Below are positions 38,701-52,136 of a DNA stretch of 64,000 nt, one piece after another (position 1 is the first letter of the stretch; each line of letters opens with the position of its first letter). This DNA is from Branchiostoma lanceolatum. Its lineage: Eukaryota; Chordata; Leptocardii; Amphioxiformes; Branchiostomatidae. Below the pieces are notes generated by a model. The model had not been told where the DNA came from. It saw only the letters and a list, made by a program, of their open reading frames with translations, and ran no database searches. The stretch is from contig NC_089738.1 in NCBI RefSeq assembly GCF_035083965.1, positions 12,488,734 through 12,552,733 on the forward strand, written 5' to 3'. The position numbers and the translations under genes were made by a program.

Positions 38701-40174
38701 AATGGAGGGGGGAAAACAAAGTGGCTTGGGGGCATCATTCTAAAGAAAACATTTCTAACTCTCTGAATTACAATTTCCTAAATTATGATAGGCAAATTGT
38801 TACTCAAAACTATGGGTAGTCACACCGTATACTCATGCATAATCTTTATGCCTTTTGGATGTTTGAAGCAATGTTGACCTTTTCACAGAATATATTCAGT
38901 GCCCAAAATATATTTGATGCCCATAATATACATCCACTGAAAAAACACCCGTCTGGCGAGACGGAGGTATCGCTGCTCCGATGCCTCCTGAGATATGTTG
39001 TGAAATTCGATGTACTGCACGACCATGTCTCATTACATTCTCGCTTGTTGCTACCTCAGGAAGATGGTAATGATTGCCCCATCGGGAGTCAGCCGTGCAT
39101 GTCTGGAATATCAACAACCACCATGATAGAACGCAGGAAGACACACTTGTATAAATATTCCTCTCTGCTGGTTTATACAGCCATCTGTTTAATGTTGTCT
39201 ACCAAGGCAAGGTTTGACAGAGAGGGATGAAGTCAGGGATAATTAATTCCCTAGTCACTTGTTAGCCACAGGAACGTGTTGAAATTCAGCATTGCTTGCA
39301 TACATGTATTTTGAGACGAGAGGGTATAAATCCAGGAATATTGTGTGTTGTAGGATCACAGCGGTGTTATAGGGCCCTGAGTCTGATGATTTAGGGAATC
39401 TGTCCTGTCATCATTGTCATCACCACTGTCCAGCCTTTGCTTATGTGCTATCCTTTACCTACAGTTTGTATGGTGTAGTCATAGTTTTCTTTTGCTTTGC
39501 AGTTTTCTTCTGTTCATCATGTTTTGATATAACATTCATAGTCAGATGTAAATGTCTCATCATCATCATGGATACCATATATACATGTACAGACGAAGGG
39601 TGTCAATACTGCTCTCCGTTGCCTCTTGTCAGCCGCCAGTCATTGCGCACCATCCATCCACAACCCATCTCTGCATGGTCTTGATCTACTGTCCTCTTCC
39701 AAGTTATCGCCTGGCAGTCCCTCTTTCACTCTGTGTTCCTCAAGGCTTCCTTTTTTGCCCTCCATTGGCTAATGCATTTGTTTTCTATTCCCTTGTCACT
39801 TGTAAGAAATGGCCAGAAATGGCATTGATTTACAAATTACAGGCGCACAAATAAGTATTCATGTACATTTTACTTCGAAATGAATGATTGTTCCAACCTC
39901 CCTTAATTCAATGAGGCAGCAAATTCCCACCTCATTTGTTACAAGTTATTGCACGTACATCGCAAAATGCTCTGGGGCTTCCTAATGTATGTATGAGCTG
40001 TACCTGTGTTCAGGTGTTGATTAATTAGGTTAGTGTTTGCCTCTCCCCAATGTAGGAAAGGATTATGTATGGTTGTACGTACATGTACATGTATCTATGT
40101 ATATGTAGAAAGCCTTCAGGGGGTTCAAAGAAGATGCGACACAGAATTTGTTGATATGTAACTCTCATTTGATT

Positions 40175-41547
40175 CAGGGGTCTCCCCAGAAATTTTTAGG
40201 GGAGTGGTGCTCCCATTTTTAACAGAGGGCGCAAAGCGCCCTAAAGTCGCGCACAGCGCGACAAGGAGGGGGGGAGAGGTTTGGAGAGGGGGGGGATTCC
40301 CCCCCCTTTCCAAATTAGAAGCTATTGCATTTTGGCCATCTTAAATGCAATTTGAGGCCTTCTCCTGGAACTTGAGCTGTAAATCTTACAGAATTAAGAG
40401 ACAGAAAATCTGTTGCATTTTGCCTTTATAAATTGAAATTGGAAGCTTTCTCCTGCAACTTAGGCTCTGAATGTTACAAACTAAAGGATCAAGCCCAAAT
40501 TGTTTTAAATTATTATCAAAATTAGGTTATTTAAAAAGATTATTAAAAAAAGATTTAAAAAAAATTATGACTATTCATACAATTATGTAATGAATTTGAA
40601 ATAAGAATTAGAAATTTATGCCAGTAGAACATTATTCATTAGTACAGAGCACAATCAATAAAAACCATTTAAAAAAACTTAATAGGTTTTGCTATTTATT
40701 TAGAATGTTGCCATCAGAAAATGCTTGGTTAATTTTTCAAAATCAATAATGTTACAATCGCCACAAAACTGCTCCAATTATCGTCACAAAATGCGATCCA
40801 TGCCGAAACTGTGTTTGGGGATTCCCCGCCATGTGATCACATGATATCTTGCATCAACCAATCAGAGCACATGTTTTCATGACGCTGACCAATCAGCGCT
40901 TAGATTTATGCATATTAATGAGTAAACAAGATGGCCGCCGATCGGCGATTGTCGCTAGCCAGCTGTAATAAAGTCAAACCCCGGCGTAAAATACGACTCG
41001 TCTACGCTACAAAAGCAGAATTTTTACGGGAAAACAATTAGAAGAATAGATTCTCCGCTGAATACGACCACAAATGACAGCAAATCGCGGCAGATCACAA
41101 CGTAGGGGCTGAAATGCTCGGCCGAAAATTTTGTTTTCCTTCAGTATTTTTACTGGCTTTCTTTGATTGAGTCTTGAAAAAACAGGTTTTTAATGAGATC
41201 AATGCATGTCAAAAGGCACCGATATCCATTGCTTGTAAGCATAACAATAACAAGAAACAAAGGAGTGTGATTACCCAGTGGCAGACGGCGTCCCCACACC
41301 CGTAAGTACAATACAAAGCCAAAATTGGGGTGACTGTGTTTCGATAATTATTTTCCGATTTCTCGGCAAAGTATGTGTGTAGCGGTCGGGAGTTAACAGT
41401 CGGGAGTATCGACGCCGCTCCAATTTTTCGCAATTTTTATCCTCAAAAATACAAAGAAAAGACCCTAAATTTGAAAATTTTGGGAGAGGCGCTGGGAATT
41501 TTGGGAGAGGCGCAGCGCCCTTGCACCATTGCGTAGGGAGACCCCTG
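40175..41547. mobile_element. hAT-like 1.37-kb element with CAGGGGTCTCCC ends
   Basis: The left end CAGGGGTCTCCC (40175-40186) is the exact reverse complement of GGGAGACCCCTG at 41536-41547. Sub-terminal GCGCAAAGCGCCC / GGCGCAGCGCCC words strengthen the inverted arrangement. TTTGAT stands just left (TTTGATT) and just right (TTTGATC) of the element, an imperfect candidate target duplication. The core (40320-40740) is very AT-rich. No transposase-like ORF is seen, so it is non-autonomous. Confidence 0.7.
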
Positions 41548-44500
41548 TTTGATCAAGGTTTAGGACATTTACAAAGAAAAATCAAAGATGCAGCACTTTT
41601 TAAAGATTTTTTCATCTATTCAGTAAAACCCAGACTGCTTAACAATTTGAAGAGGACTACAAAAATTGCATGTCAATATGATTATGTTTTGCATTCCACG
41701 GGCACCGCTGCGTCTCCTGTTACCATATTAAATGTGGTTTCTTCTCCAGGTAAAGTCATAGGTGAGAGGATGCTCAACAAAGTGATTTTCGCTTTGGCTT
41801 TGCAATAACACATGATGTACGAGCGGAGACGGCGTGTTAATGGGTACCCATCAGGCATTCTCAATCAGTCAGTGCGAACCCATGGTGCGTCCCCCCCCAT
41901 CCTGGTTAAATAGAGTCCTTATCTTTCTTGTACAGCAGCCAGAGTGAGAACTGTTTTCCTCCAAGTTCATAATTCATCAGTGAAGTTCGCTAGGATACTC
42001 TGAAGTTAATTAAAGTGCAGATAATTAGGGAGTGTTGACTCGCAGAGGTTAACGTCAGGATTTTCTGTCTGGTTTGGCTGTAAAATTTAAGTGTAATGTG
42101 TACATGACGTACTATTATACTGTAGTTACGGATAATTTTCTTTTACACAGTGTGGCAAAGTGCTTTGGCTCATCGATTGCCTATGGATATTCCCAGGTAT
42201 ATATATGATAAGGGCTGATGCACCCTGGCGAGATCAATTTTAGTTGGCAAATAGTGGCAGTTAAATTGACGGTTAAATCTAAGTTATTGCGCAAATGGTA
42301 TTTTGCTGCCTGTGGCATTTTATTTCTTTTGAAAACACTGAAGTCATGGATGGATGAAAAAAATTGATCTAGAGAAAAAGTCATAATAATGTATAATTGA
42401 TACTCAACGTATTGTCTTTTATATCTCTTAAAATTTTGTAATTGAGAAAAAAACATCTGCTTTTGAAGAGAAGGAAATCAAAATGCAAAGCTTTCTGCAT
42501 ATTTTTTTTTCCTGAAAATGGCGAGTGAGTTCTAGAGATATTCATTGCATAGGAAATAAGGTTTGAAGCCCACGGCATTGGCAGGCACATATCTTGTAAT
42601 GTATGTACTGTGGTAATGTTTCTTATCTACACTGAACAGCAGTCTTTACAGCATCTTTATTCCGTCTTCTTTCTTAAGGCCCTTCCGAGATGCGCCGTGA
42701 AGAGTGTGAAATAAAGCATTATCTCTACTTCCGAAGGGATGGTACTTTGTCTGAGGAAACTTGGATAGCGTGAGATGTCACGAAGTTTGGAGATAAAGCC
42801 AGTAATACTACATCATTGTGACAATTCTACGGCAGTGAGGTCATAACATGAAATAATAGCTTGGATTTTTTTTGCATACTAGAGGGGCTATTCGTCAAAG
42901 AGTCCGTGCTTGTTGTACAAAGTGGGAAAGTTCGAAACTTCAAGTTCAAGGTAGATATATGCATGTTTCAAAGAATGGTTCAAACAAAGGTTTCCCATCA
43001 GATCACTTCTATTGCAAAACACACTTGATTTCTACTGAGGATTGCCTGCTTTCTGCTACGTAAAAAAGCAGTATAAGATCAGGTCACCATCATAATTATA
43101 CTACACTGTACATATTGGTTAGCATTGAAGGCTTTGCTACTAGATCTAAACAGCTTATTTCGGTATTCTCTCTTCTGTGCTTTAAGACAATATCGGAGGA
43201 TTTCATCAAGTGGCACAATTCAAGTGCTTTCCATATTGCCCTCTTGCCTACCAATCAGTTTCTCACCCCATTCCGTCAATCAAAAACGCACAGCCATATT
43301 TTCTCCACCTCATCCTTTCAGGTGCTTGTGCGTCCAGCTGGGCGTAGTCTTATCAGCCCATCGAAGTCAAGACGTCTTCCTTTGTCCTTATTGTTTTCCT
43401 ATCCATGTCTTGAGATATGTCAGGCTTTTGTGGCCACAGTTGATACAAGATGAAAGGGCCGTTGGGGTCGGTGTTGGGAGTGGATTGACATCTCCTGTTA
43501 CCACTCCTCTATCCTGCAGCAGTGTTCTTTATAGGGGCTGACTTAGCAAGGTAATGAAGCCGAGAAATTAGAAGCACTTATAGGGATTTGTGGGGGGATT
43601 ACTGGCACAGGCCTGTGGCAATGTTACCTGCCACATTGTTGCAATGTTGTAACAAATACCCAAGGCAGAGTCTAGTCAATCTACTGTTTTTGATATACCT
43701 CCTTCATGAAAAGTTCTCACTGTCAGGTAGAAATGGATTAGATCATTCAATCCTTTATGTGCAGGCAAGTCTCCAAGAATATCCGTGGCTGGACCTTGGT
43801 ATATAATTCTCTACCTTTTATTTCAGTACCTTGCTATCCCCCTTCCCGTATATTCTCTTTTGCCCCTCCTTTTGCCTTTGTTGGGAATAAGATTTTTTAC
43901 CATGATCTCCCTGTCAACTTTTTGAGTCGAATAGCACAAGGCACATGACTTTATGCAAGGAGCGTCCTGTATGAAAGCCCTTGGGTTCATGGAACATAAA
44001 CTAGCCTGAGGATATCAAGTTTTCCTCCATCAGACCATGGAATCATAATACCTTGTGACTTAAATGTACCAGTATCCCCAAGACAAAAAGTTGAAATGGC
44101 CATGTGATGCTTTCAGATAACAGTGTAACATTTATCATGTAGACAAACAGTCACAAGCCCAAGATCCCTTCTGATACATGACGAAGCGAAGACCGTAAAT
44201 TCAGTTATTTTGGACTTCTTAGAAGAAGGGGAAAGGAGTTTTTAGCTTTGTTTTAAGTTTGCGGTTGATACAGTTCTGTAGTTCGGTAGTAGTACACAGG
44301 AAACGCATATTTGGGGAGTCATGATTTCACGGTGGAGAAGGCACCGTGAAAACAAAATCACCACAAACATTTCAAAATTTACAGTATCCTGCGTGGCATT
44401 TTGTTTGATTGTTGCTGCAAGATAGCAGTACCGCAGTGTGCAGAATAAGAATACAAATTGTACAGGAGGAATGACAATGCCAAGGATCTTTAATGACTGT

Positions 44501-44753
44501 TCTGGAAATGCCAAATGTCACCACAGGAAATGTCGCAAAGAAGGTGTGTTCAATAACATTGATATACAAGTTGGGATTAGAGTAAGTAACGGTAATGTTA
44601 CAATCAGAATATTATTACGTTAATTTTGTTTCAGAAATGAAACAATCCCTCAGATAGAAATATGGTATTGACAATGAGAACAAATGAGAAACAGAAGTAC
44701 AAATTAGTTTCTTCTGAAAAGGAGTTTTCTTGGGAATTGGTGTGGAAAGTTGT

Positions 44754-45065
44754 GTCAGTGGCCTAGTGGTTAGGCTAGTGGACACAGGATCAAGAGGTCA
44801 CAGGTTAAAATCCTGTCTGGCTGTGTCGTTGAAAAAGGCACTTTACACGACATTCCTCACATCACCCAGGTGTATATGTAAATCTGGGGTAAAGGCAGTG
44901 GAAGGATAGCCTGAGTGCCAGCCTTTTTAGCTTCCGTACGCTACCCAAGCTCCGCTCCTCGCGGAGCTTGGGTAGCGCAGCGGAGCTAGGGTAGCGGACG
45001 GAAGCTAAAAAGGCTGGTACTCAGGCTAGTGGAAGGAAAGGGATGGGCTCAAACTTTCAATGCCA
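44754..45065 (+). repeat. tRNA-derived SINE, split by a palindromic MITE
   Basis: CAGTGGCCTAGTGGTTAGG (A-box-like) and GGTTAAAATCCTGTC (B-box-like) head a block that continues with AAAAAGGCACTTTACAC and CACCCAGGTGTATATG. It is interrupted at 44907-45028 and resumes with AAAGGGATGGGCTC. The intact order is visible at 37090-37275. Not a functional tRNA: stem pairing is not maintained. Confidence 0.65.
44907..45028. mobile_element. Palindromic MITE, copy 2, with 9-bp target duplication
   Basis: 122 bp, nearly identical to 14342-14466, with a slightly shorter loop and one changed base in the right arm. GTGGAAGGA lies immediately before (44898-44906) and after (45029-45037). Because the target duplications of the two copies differ in sequence but agree in length, both boundaries and the 9-bp size are well supported. 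Confidence 0.92.
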
Positions 45066-47058
45066 TGCACAAGACATGTGGTGTATTAACAACCCTCTAC
45101 TCCTACAGCCTCTAAAGTCTATGTGACCTTGTCCTTTCGTTTCATCTTAGATTGATAAATTGAAAGGAATCTTATAAGATACAAGTCTAGAGTTAACCTT
45201 GCACCTAATTTTTCACAGCCATGTCCGCCTCTTCCTTCCCTGGAGCAGATTGATGAAGTTCCCACCTCACTTTTGACTTGCATCTTCCCAATTACTTTTC
45301 TGGCAAGCTTAAGACATTCTTGATCTCCAGGCTGTCTGGAGTTCTTCCTCCAAACAATAACTCAAGACCTGCTGCGAGGCATGGTTTGTATTTTGATTAG
45401 CGGGATGAAAGGTGACCTATGATCGGAGAGACCATGATTTTGCCTGATTTTCATTTGATGATTAAGTTGATGGGATTATGTATGCTTTTGGTTCAAATCT
45501 TGTCACACAGCCAATTTTGAGGTGGTCAGGCAGGGATTGGGACAGGAAGGCTTTATACTTCATGGATTGAGATAAAAGTGTTGTCGAATTTGATCAAGAG
45601 TAGATAAGAAATGTAGCTGTACAATCAGTCTGAGTTAAAATGGTACTGGACAGATGTCTTAATCATCAAAATTTATGTTTGTTTATTTGACTTTGTAATA
45701 TCACCCCTAGAAAACAGTGTCACCTCCTATTGCGGTCTTCCACCCCACTAATTAAGCACCCCTTTCCTACATGAAATACCACTGTGGGTGTCCATATCCA
45801 CTGTTTCTTTATGGAAAGCCCTGAAACCACAAACTCACAGACCTCTTGACAGGCAGGCAAGTGATAAGGTGAAAAAGTAGTCCTCAGCAATGGGCAAGTC
45901 CTCCCCAGTCTGACCTTTACAAAATGCCAGGAACAACAAATCTCTTCCCTTGAGGTGAATACGCAGTCATTTATATACATAGCGGCTTCTGTGGTAGTGG
46001 GGATCTCATTAGCTTGGAGGCTGGAAAGTTTGACAGGGTAGTTTTACTCTCTGCCCATTAGAGTAGAGTAGAGAATCTTCATCCAGCCAGGGCCACTCTC
46101 TTTGGAGCTTCTATCCTATTACGACTGTCAAGAAACATTGCATGATTGAAGGCAGGCATAAGACTAACAGTCTTGCCTGATAAATTTGTAGCTCACAGAA
46201 TGAAATGCCATTTAGCTGTTGGAACATTTCCTGTCAACCACACTTTACTGTGTAAGATAAGAAGGTCAGGCCCTCTAGCTTCCTTTACAGGCATAATAGA
46301 TTACATTAGACAGAGAGAGAGGTTACCATACTGAAGAGTAACAGAAACACTGAAGTATCCCTAGCAGACTGGCTACTATGGGCTGAAAATGAAAGAAAAC
46401 ACTTTGAACAGGGCTTTAAATTCATAAACCACCTGCATATGCAGATAAGACTTTATTTAAGTATACAGGGCAAATTGGAGCTGTAGCCTGGAGGCCAGAC
46501 TGTTGCCAGGGCATACACGGGCCAGCTCCTCTGCTCTTTTACCACAGACACCCTGACCCCCGGTCCATGTGTATAGAACTCAAAAGTGCATGATGTGGAT
46601 ATTTGTTTGCTATACTGATTGTTACCACCCATAAAATGCCAAACAAAGAGATGACCCATATGTCCTAACATCAGTTGTGGTGGAGGTATGATTTATCTGG
46701 TACTGGTAATCTTTAAACTACCGTATTAAAGTTACCTTTACCAGAGCATTTTGAGCCCTGTAGGCAGAAATACATTAGTCTGAACATAAAGCATAGTAAA
46801 TATGGTTATTTGTGTTACACTCATCCCTAAAGGGGGTTGTGCAATTAAGTAAAGAGCAAAACATTGTAATGTATGCTCATGCCAAGGAGGTTTAACCCCC
46901 ACTGAGGTATGTGAGATTTATTGATTAGAATAGTTACATCACTGTCTAGATCATATACATAGTGGGAAGAACTAATTTTTTTATACAGCATAAAAAGAAT
47001 TCACGGTATTTTGACATGGCACCCTTTTCAAATTGTCATCCTTACCTGTCCTTTTGGT

Positions 47059-47413
47059 AATCTCCAAGCAGATGAATCGGTTGTAAGGTATTTTGTTTGT
47101 CTTTTGTAGCCTTTCCTGTGTTCCCATGTGTTTCTGTACTTTCTCTCTTCCCTCCTGCAGCCAAAAGACTAACAAAATAAAACTGGAAGCCCTGTTGCAG
47201 TACCAAAGAAAGCCACCATGTGGTCAATAATCAAATGTCTCCCTCGCTTTGCCAATACTTACCCACACACCAAATATCATGAAGTTCCATCCACAGCTTC
47301 TTGGGTTATGCTGTCCACAAACACACCCAACCAACCAACCACAAACAAATAGCACCAAAAGCATAACCTAGGCAAAGGTAATTAACCCCCACAGATTCAT
47401 CTGCTTGGAAATT
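47059..47413. mobile_element. 355-bp element with AATCTCCAAGCAGATGAATC ends
   Basis: The 20-bp left end is matched by its reverse complement at 47394-47413 with one mismatch. TAA / TTA flank the ends. Inside is the ACAGCTTCTTGGGTT repeat phrase also seen at 14725. No coding content. Confidence 0.7.
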
Positions 47414-47589
47414 ATCCTTTGGTACAATGCCTCCCTTCTCCTGTCATGACTAATGATCTACCCAATGGGCAAGGATGACCTTTCTGATGGCATCAGCATG
47501 GAACGTGTGTTTGTGAACAGTTGGCTGAGTTTTAGCCGCAATGCTATTTCAGCCAGAAGGAAGGCTCGCAGGCCGATACACCCAGGCCA

Positions 47590-47760
47590 TTGCTTAATGC
47601 CTCGAGCATGTTAAAGAACCCACCGCACTTATCGGAAAGAGTAGGGTTCCTTTCCAGTATGAGTGGTTTAAAAACTACAGCCCTATGGCCGCACATGGGG
47701 CAATTGTCGTAATGAGGTCACCTGAGTTAGCGCGGAATGGCAGCCACTCCAGACCCTCGT
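47590..47760. repeat. Interspersed repeat (AAAGAACCCACCGCACTTATC family)
   Basis: Second clear copy of the family at 35835 and 58918. It continues with AAGAGTAGGGTTCC, then GCCGCACATGGGGC. It overlaps the upstream part of a long but unconvincing ORF. Confidence 0.5.
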
Positions 47761-48477
47761 GATCTAGCCCTGCCAATTGCAAGCTCCTCGCAATTTAGCC
47801 CCTGGCTGCGAAGAGAGAGTAGTTGGCCCACCCAAAAATGATTTAATATACAAGTGGCTTGCCTTGCATGCGAAGATGGGGCAAGGACGACTTTTCGTAT
47901 GTCATAGTTCTGGAATGTGTGGCAGTGAACATGTCAAGACCAACCACAGTACTAGACAGTCTAACACCTGTCTGACACTGATGGTGACCAGGGTCTTTTC
48001 TAAACAGGACCACTGTGTCCTTTTACTTTCAGCATGTGGTCCTCTTACTCTTGGGACCAAGTTTGGAGCATATTCTGGAAAATTCAGATTGACCACTGCT
48101 GACCATGTCAGTCCACAGGTGACCACGGTCTTCAAGTGTAACTTGTCTGACCTTGATTTCACCCCTCCAGAAGCCTTACGATGCCTCCATATTTTCAGGC
48201 TAAAACTTCACACCATAGAAAACTTTACACTTCACACAAAAATGGTAATTGAAGCAGAAGAAGGCATAGACAGGGGGTTAAGATTAGATAAGCAAATGCC
48301 AACTTTGTTTAAAGATGTGCGGCCAAGAATAATAGGACTTCCCCACATTGGAATGCGAAATCGTCACGTCTTCTTGAACTTGAAGTAGTCGTATGAAGTC
48401 CAAACAGTGAAACATCAAAAGTCAAGACAAATCGCAAGTGAAGTTTGCAGGTAGAAAGATGGTTTCCCTTGAATGCT

Positions 48478-48520
48478 GATCTTTTCAATTCCTTCAATTC
48501 CTTCAATTCAATTCCTTTGT
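48478..48520. repeat. (TTCAATTCC)n short tandem repeat
   Basis: Repeated TTCAATTCC units, four in a row with slight variation. Confidence 0.7.
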
Positions 48521-51410
48521 GTCCTGTGCAAGGCCTGCATACAGTAGTTGTTTTCCTCCTCTGACTGACGATCAATTTCAAAGGACACAGTATTTATCCA
48601 CCAACCTATAGTCAGTGGCATCGGGGTAAAAAGTTAGTGCAAAAAGAATCTTGAGCAGCTTTTAAACACTTGTGTGTGAAAGCCGGCAAGGCATGAACTT
48701 TACTGTATGGTAGTAGATTGTATGAATAAGATTGTTTTCCCAGTCGTGACTGCCACCACAGAAAGTATCCTGCCCCAGTCCCATTACAACTTAGCTCTGA
48801 TTACATTTCCAACCAGTGGATAATAACATGAACAGAAGAAATCCATACAACCAGCTTAGGAAGATACATTTTGTTTCATTGAATGTCTGTCTAAGATGGA
48901 AAGGAAAGACATGTTTCTTGTCTGTCATCATATTGATTTCTGCCATTCCATGGCTTTGGCCTTGAAACTCAACACCTCTGGCGCGCTTTTTGCCTATAGA
49001 GAAAGTGAAGGTGAAAGTGATATTGATCAGTTTTGCTTGCTGAAGTGCTAATCTTCTACTGGTCGTGACACTGACAGGAAAGACAGACTACATTTGTATA
49101 TGTACAGGATATACAGATTTGATCTTGGCTTTGACACATGAAAACTCTTCTTTAGATTTAGAACCTACAACTGTATTGTATCGACTTGCCATCGTGATCT
49201 TAATCTTTCTTTCTTTTCTCGCCTATTGGTCCCAGGTAAGGTTTTTCACCAGTGCCGTCAAAAGTTGTGCATATCTGACCCAGATCCATGAACTGACGGA
49301 TGACCAGGCCTTTATTTACCTTTGTCCAGTGGATCAGATAGAATAATCAATAGGAGCGCCCCATGTTTCTTCCATCTATGTTATTGACCCAAACTGGGTC
49401 CCATGCCCCCCTCCCTTGTACTCTTTTTCACATCAATGTCAACCTAATTTGAGAGAAAGAGAAACAGAGATGGTATTGCTCATACATATGATCCTGAATT
49501 TGGAAATTTTTGAAAAAAAATTTCTCTTACAAGTACTTTATCTTCAATCAATCTTTGATACTTGAAGCAATGTAAGAGCAGTTTTATCAGCACACAGACA
49601 TTTGAGTTGCTATTTACAATGTTGTGCGCAGGGCCATTAATCATGGTTTTATTCTCTGACCTTTGACAAAGTTTATAGAGTGAAAAGATAGATTAATCAT
49701 TAACTTAACTACTTACAGTGATATATTGATCACTTAGGGGACCCCTGAATTCTTCTTCATCACTGATAGTAAACCTCACATCCCCACATTTAAGTAAATG
49801 TTGATGAAAGATAGTACTTTTCCATTGATATACATGGTTATAAAATCATTGATATGTCACTTTTATAACTGGGATTTGATCTCATTGTCCCTCGAGAGCG
49901 GACGTATCATGATTAAACACTGACAGCTGCCAATGTTGGAAAAAAATATCGAGCTGATTTAAACAGGCCACTACCTCCTTATTGTCTACGGTCGATCACA
50001 TTCCAGGCTTTATTGATTGTTTAATAGCCATGCAACTCCTTCAAATTGGGTCCCAGGTATTTGCACACGCAGCGGGTAGTAAAAGAACTATATAGGCAGT
50101 CCCTAGTGAAGCACTATAGGCAGCGCAGCATGCCATCACACGGAGGCAATTTCTGCTCTTCGGTGTCCGATGATGAAGAGGTTTACCGGCAGTGTGGTCC
50201 GTGTTATTGCTGTTTTGATGAGTTCGGTGGGACATTGAAGTGCCGGTATTAGGTATCATTTGTGGGTATAGATTTGGGCTCGAGCCCTTTGGTATGATGC
50301 CCAAAAACACCTTAATGCACATCAGCATGTATGGAGTCAACCATTCGCGGTTTTTGATGGTTCATATTGTGCCGTGTAGTGTTGTAGGACGACCAATAAA
50401 AGAAGATCATTTGAGAGCTTGCTGGCTGTACAAGCTATGGTGTGTACTAAGTATATTGTCCATATAAGGTGGAGCTTGTAGGATACAGATGCCAGATACA
50501 GCAGGCTTGTGCCCTACTAATTGAGCTTCCCTGCACTTTGTACACATTACCAGTGAGGGATCGTTGCAAATCAGGAGAGGACCGGACTCTGACTGTATCT
50601 TTCCTTCCTTTGTCACAAATGTCTATGTAAGGCTACCCCAATAATTATTAATTCCTTGTCTCTTTGATTTAGATAAAAAGAATGCTGAACTGTAAAACTT
50701 AATGGAAACAGAGTCAGAAGGAAAAGTCTGTGCCTTGGTACACCCAGTTTTAGGGAGTCGGTCAGAGTTTTGCACCCAGCCTTCTGTTTCAATTTTGAGC
50801 TCTTACCTGAATTTTGACTAAAAATTGTGGGGAAAAAAGCATGAAAATAGTTTGTAGTTGCCTGTTGTGCATGCAAGCTTTCAACATGGATCTGTCCTGA
50901 GCAGACACCTTATACACGCAATCTTTATTCTTAGCATTTCTTTCTCCCATGATGTTTTGCATTAAGATATTTCACATTCTTACAATGTAATCTGTAGAAC
51001 TAGTCATGTGGGAACCAGATTTATCTCAGATTTGCAAACTTGTTAGCAATCCATGGCACTGCCTGGCTCAAGCAAATGATGAAAACCTGGTCTCCAAGGA
51101 TCGTTGCCAGGTTTTGGAAAGGCCAGTGACTGCTCCGCCACTCTCTCCAAGCAAGAATCAATAAAGAAGAATCCCTCTCTTGGCAACCTACTGAACCTCA
51201 AGATGTAGGAGCTAAAGTGGTGCTCGATTGTTCCTTACGACCGCTATTAATTACGCCGCCCACCTTCGATCCATTAGTACTCCCTCTCATGGCGTGTTCA
51301 TTAGTCATACGTCTTCTTGTCACTGCGGACGTAAATCACACCAACTCGTTGAGACTTGATATAGTTCTTGAAAGCTTCGTTCTCATTCTTTATATCAAAC
51401 TCAAGTCCCT

Positions 51411-51655
51411 CTGTGTGGTTTTCCTATTTCCCCCTGGTTCCTTGACATAAAGGAGCAGCGATGTTTAATCCATCTTGAAGTATCCAGGGTATTCACAATT
51501 GATTTTTGGAGTATTTAGCGGTGTCCACTTTTGCCAATATCGTGCTCCGGAGGGAGGCTGCGTTTCCTGTCTTTGTGGTTTTCCGTTTCCCTTGGTTCTT
51601 GACATGGGGCGAAGAGATGTATCTTCCATTGTCAAGTGTCCAAAATTGATTTTCA
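51411..51655. repeat. Local direct repeat, two diverged units
   Basis: TGTGGTTTTCCTATTTCCCC followed by CTTGACATAAAG, GCAGCGATG, CATCTTGAAGTATCC and AATTGATTTT (51413-51512) recurs as TGTGGTTTTCCGTTTCCC, CTTGACATGGGG, GAAGAGATG, CATTGTCAAGTGTCC and AATTGATTTT (51573-51655). The unit spacing is about 160 bp. Confidence 0.6.
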
Positions 51656-52112
51656 AGGTTTTCAAGAGTACTTTGTCATGGACAGTTTTGCCTAAAGGGA
51701 CTGTCACGAGTTAGGACAGCTTCTGTAGATAAAGTGCTGTGAGTGTAGAATACTAAACAGGACACTAGCTAAAAGATACAAAATAGCATTTTGATGAAGA
51801 TCTACACTGTATATTTCAGGGTAGGATTGTAATCTGGCAGAATTACTGATTTCATTCTGCTGGTAGATATCGTGATTGGAGTAGTGACAGAGAGAGATCC
51901 CGATAAGGATGCTAGGAATGTGTTAGGGTGGATTCCCATTTATAAATACTGAGTTTAAAGTCAGTCCATTGATCTAAAGTGAGATGAATCAAAGTTCTGA
52001 TTGTCCTTTAGAGCATATCCACCTGCACAGAGAAATAGAATGCAGTCCTAGATAAGATGTAAAGCACCCATTATTTGAAAAAAAAGACAAAATGCTTGAG
52101 CTTCCACCCCCA

Positions 52113-52136
52113 GGAGGGGGGGGGGGGTGGGGGGCA
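52113..52136. repeat. Poly-G tract
   Basis: An almost unbroken run of G with one T. Simple sequence that may form a G-quadruplex. Confidence 0.85.

Noticed and set aside
43115..43541. Two overlapping plus-strand ORFs of 112 and 138 codons
   Set aside because: They overlap in different frames, have low-complexity Ser/Leu-rich translations with no family resemblance, and look like chance open frames.
47777..48388. 203-codon ORF on the plus strand, the longest outside the assigned genes
   Set aside because: No domain, signal or helix pattern is recognisable, it starts inside or next to an interspersed repeat, and it lies in the LHFPL6-like intron without splice or polyadenylation context. Transcript or conservation evidence would be needed.
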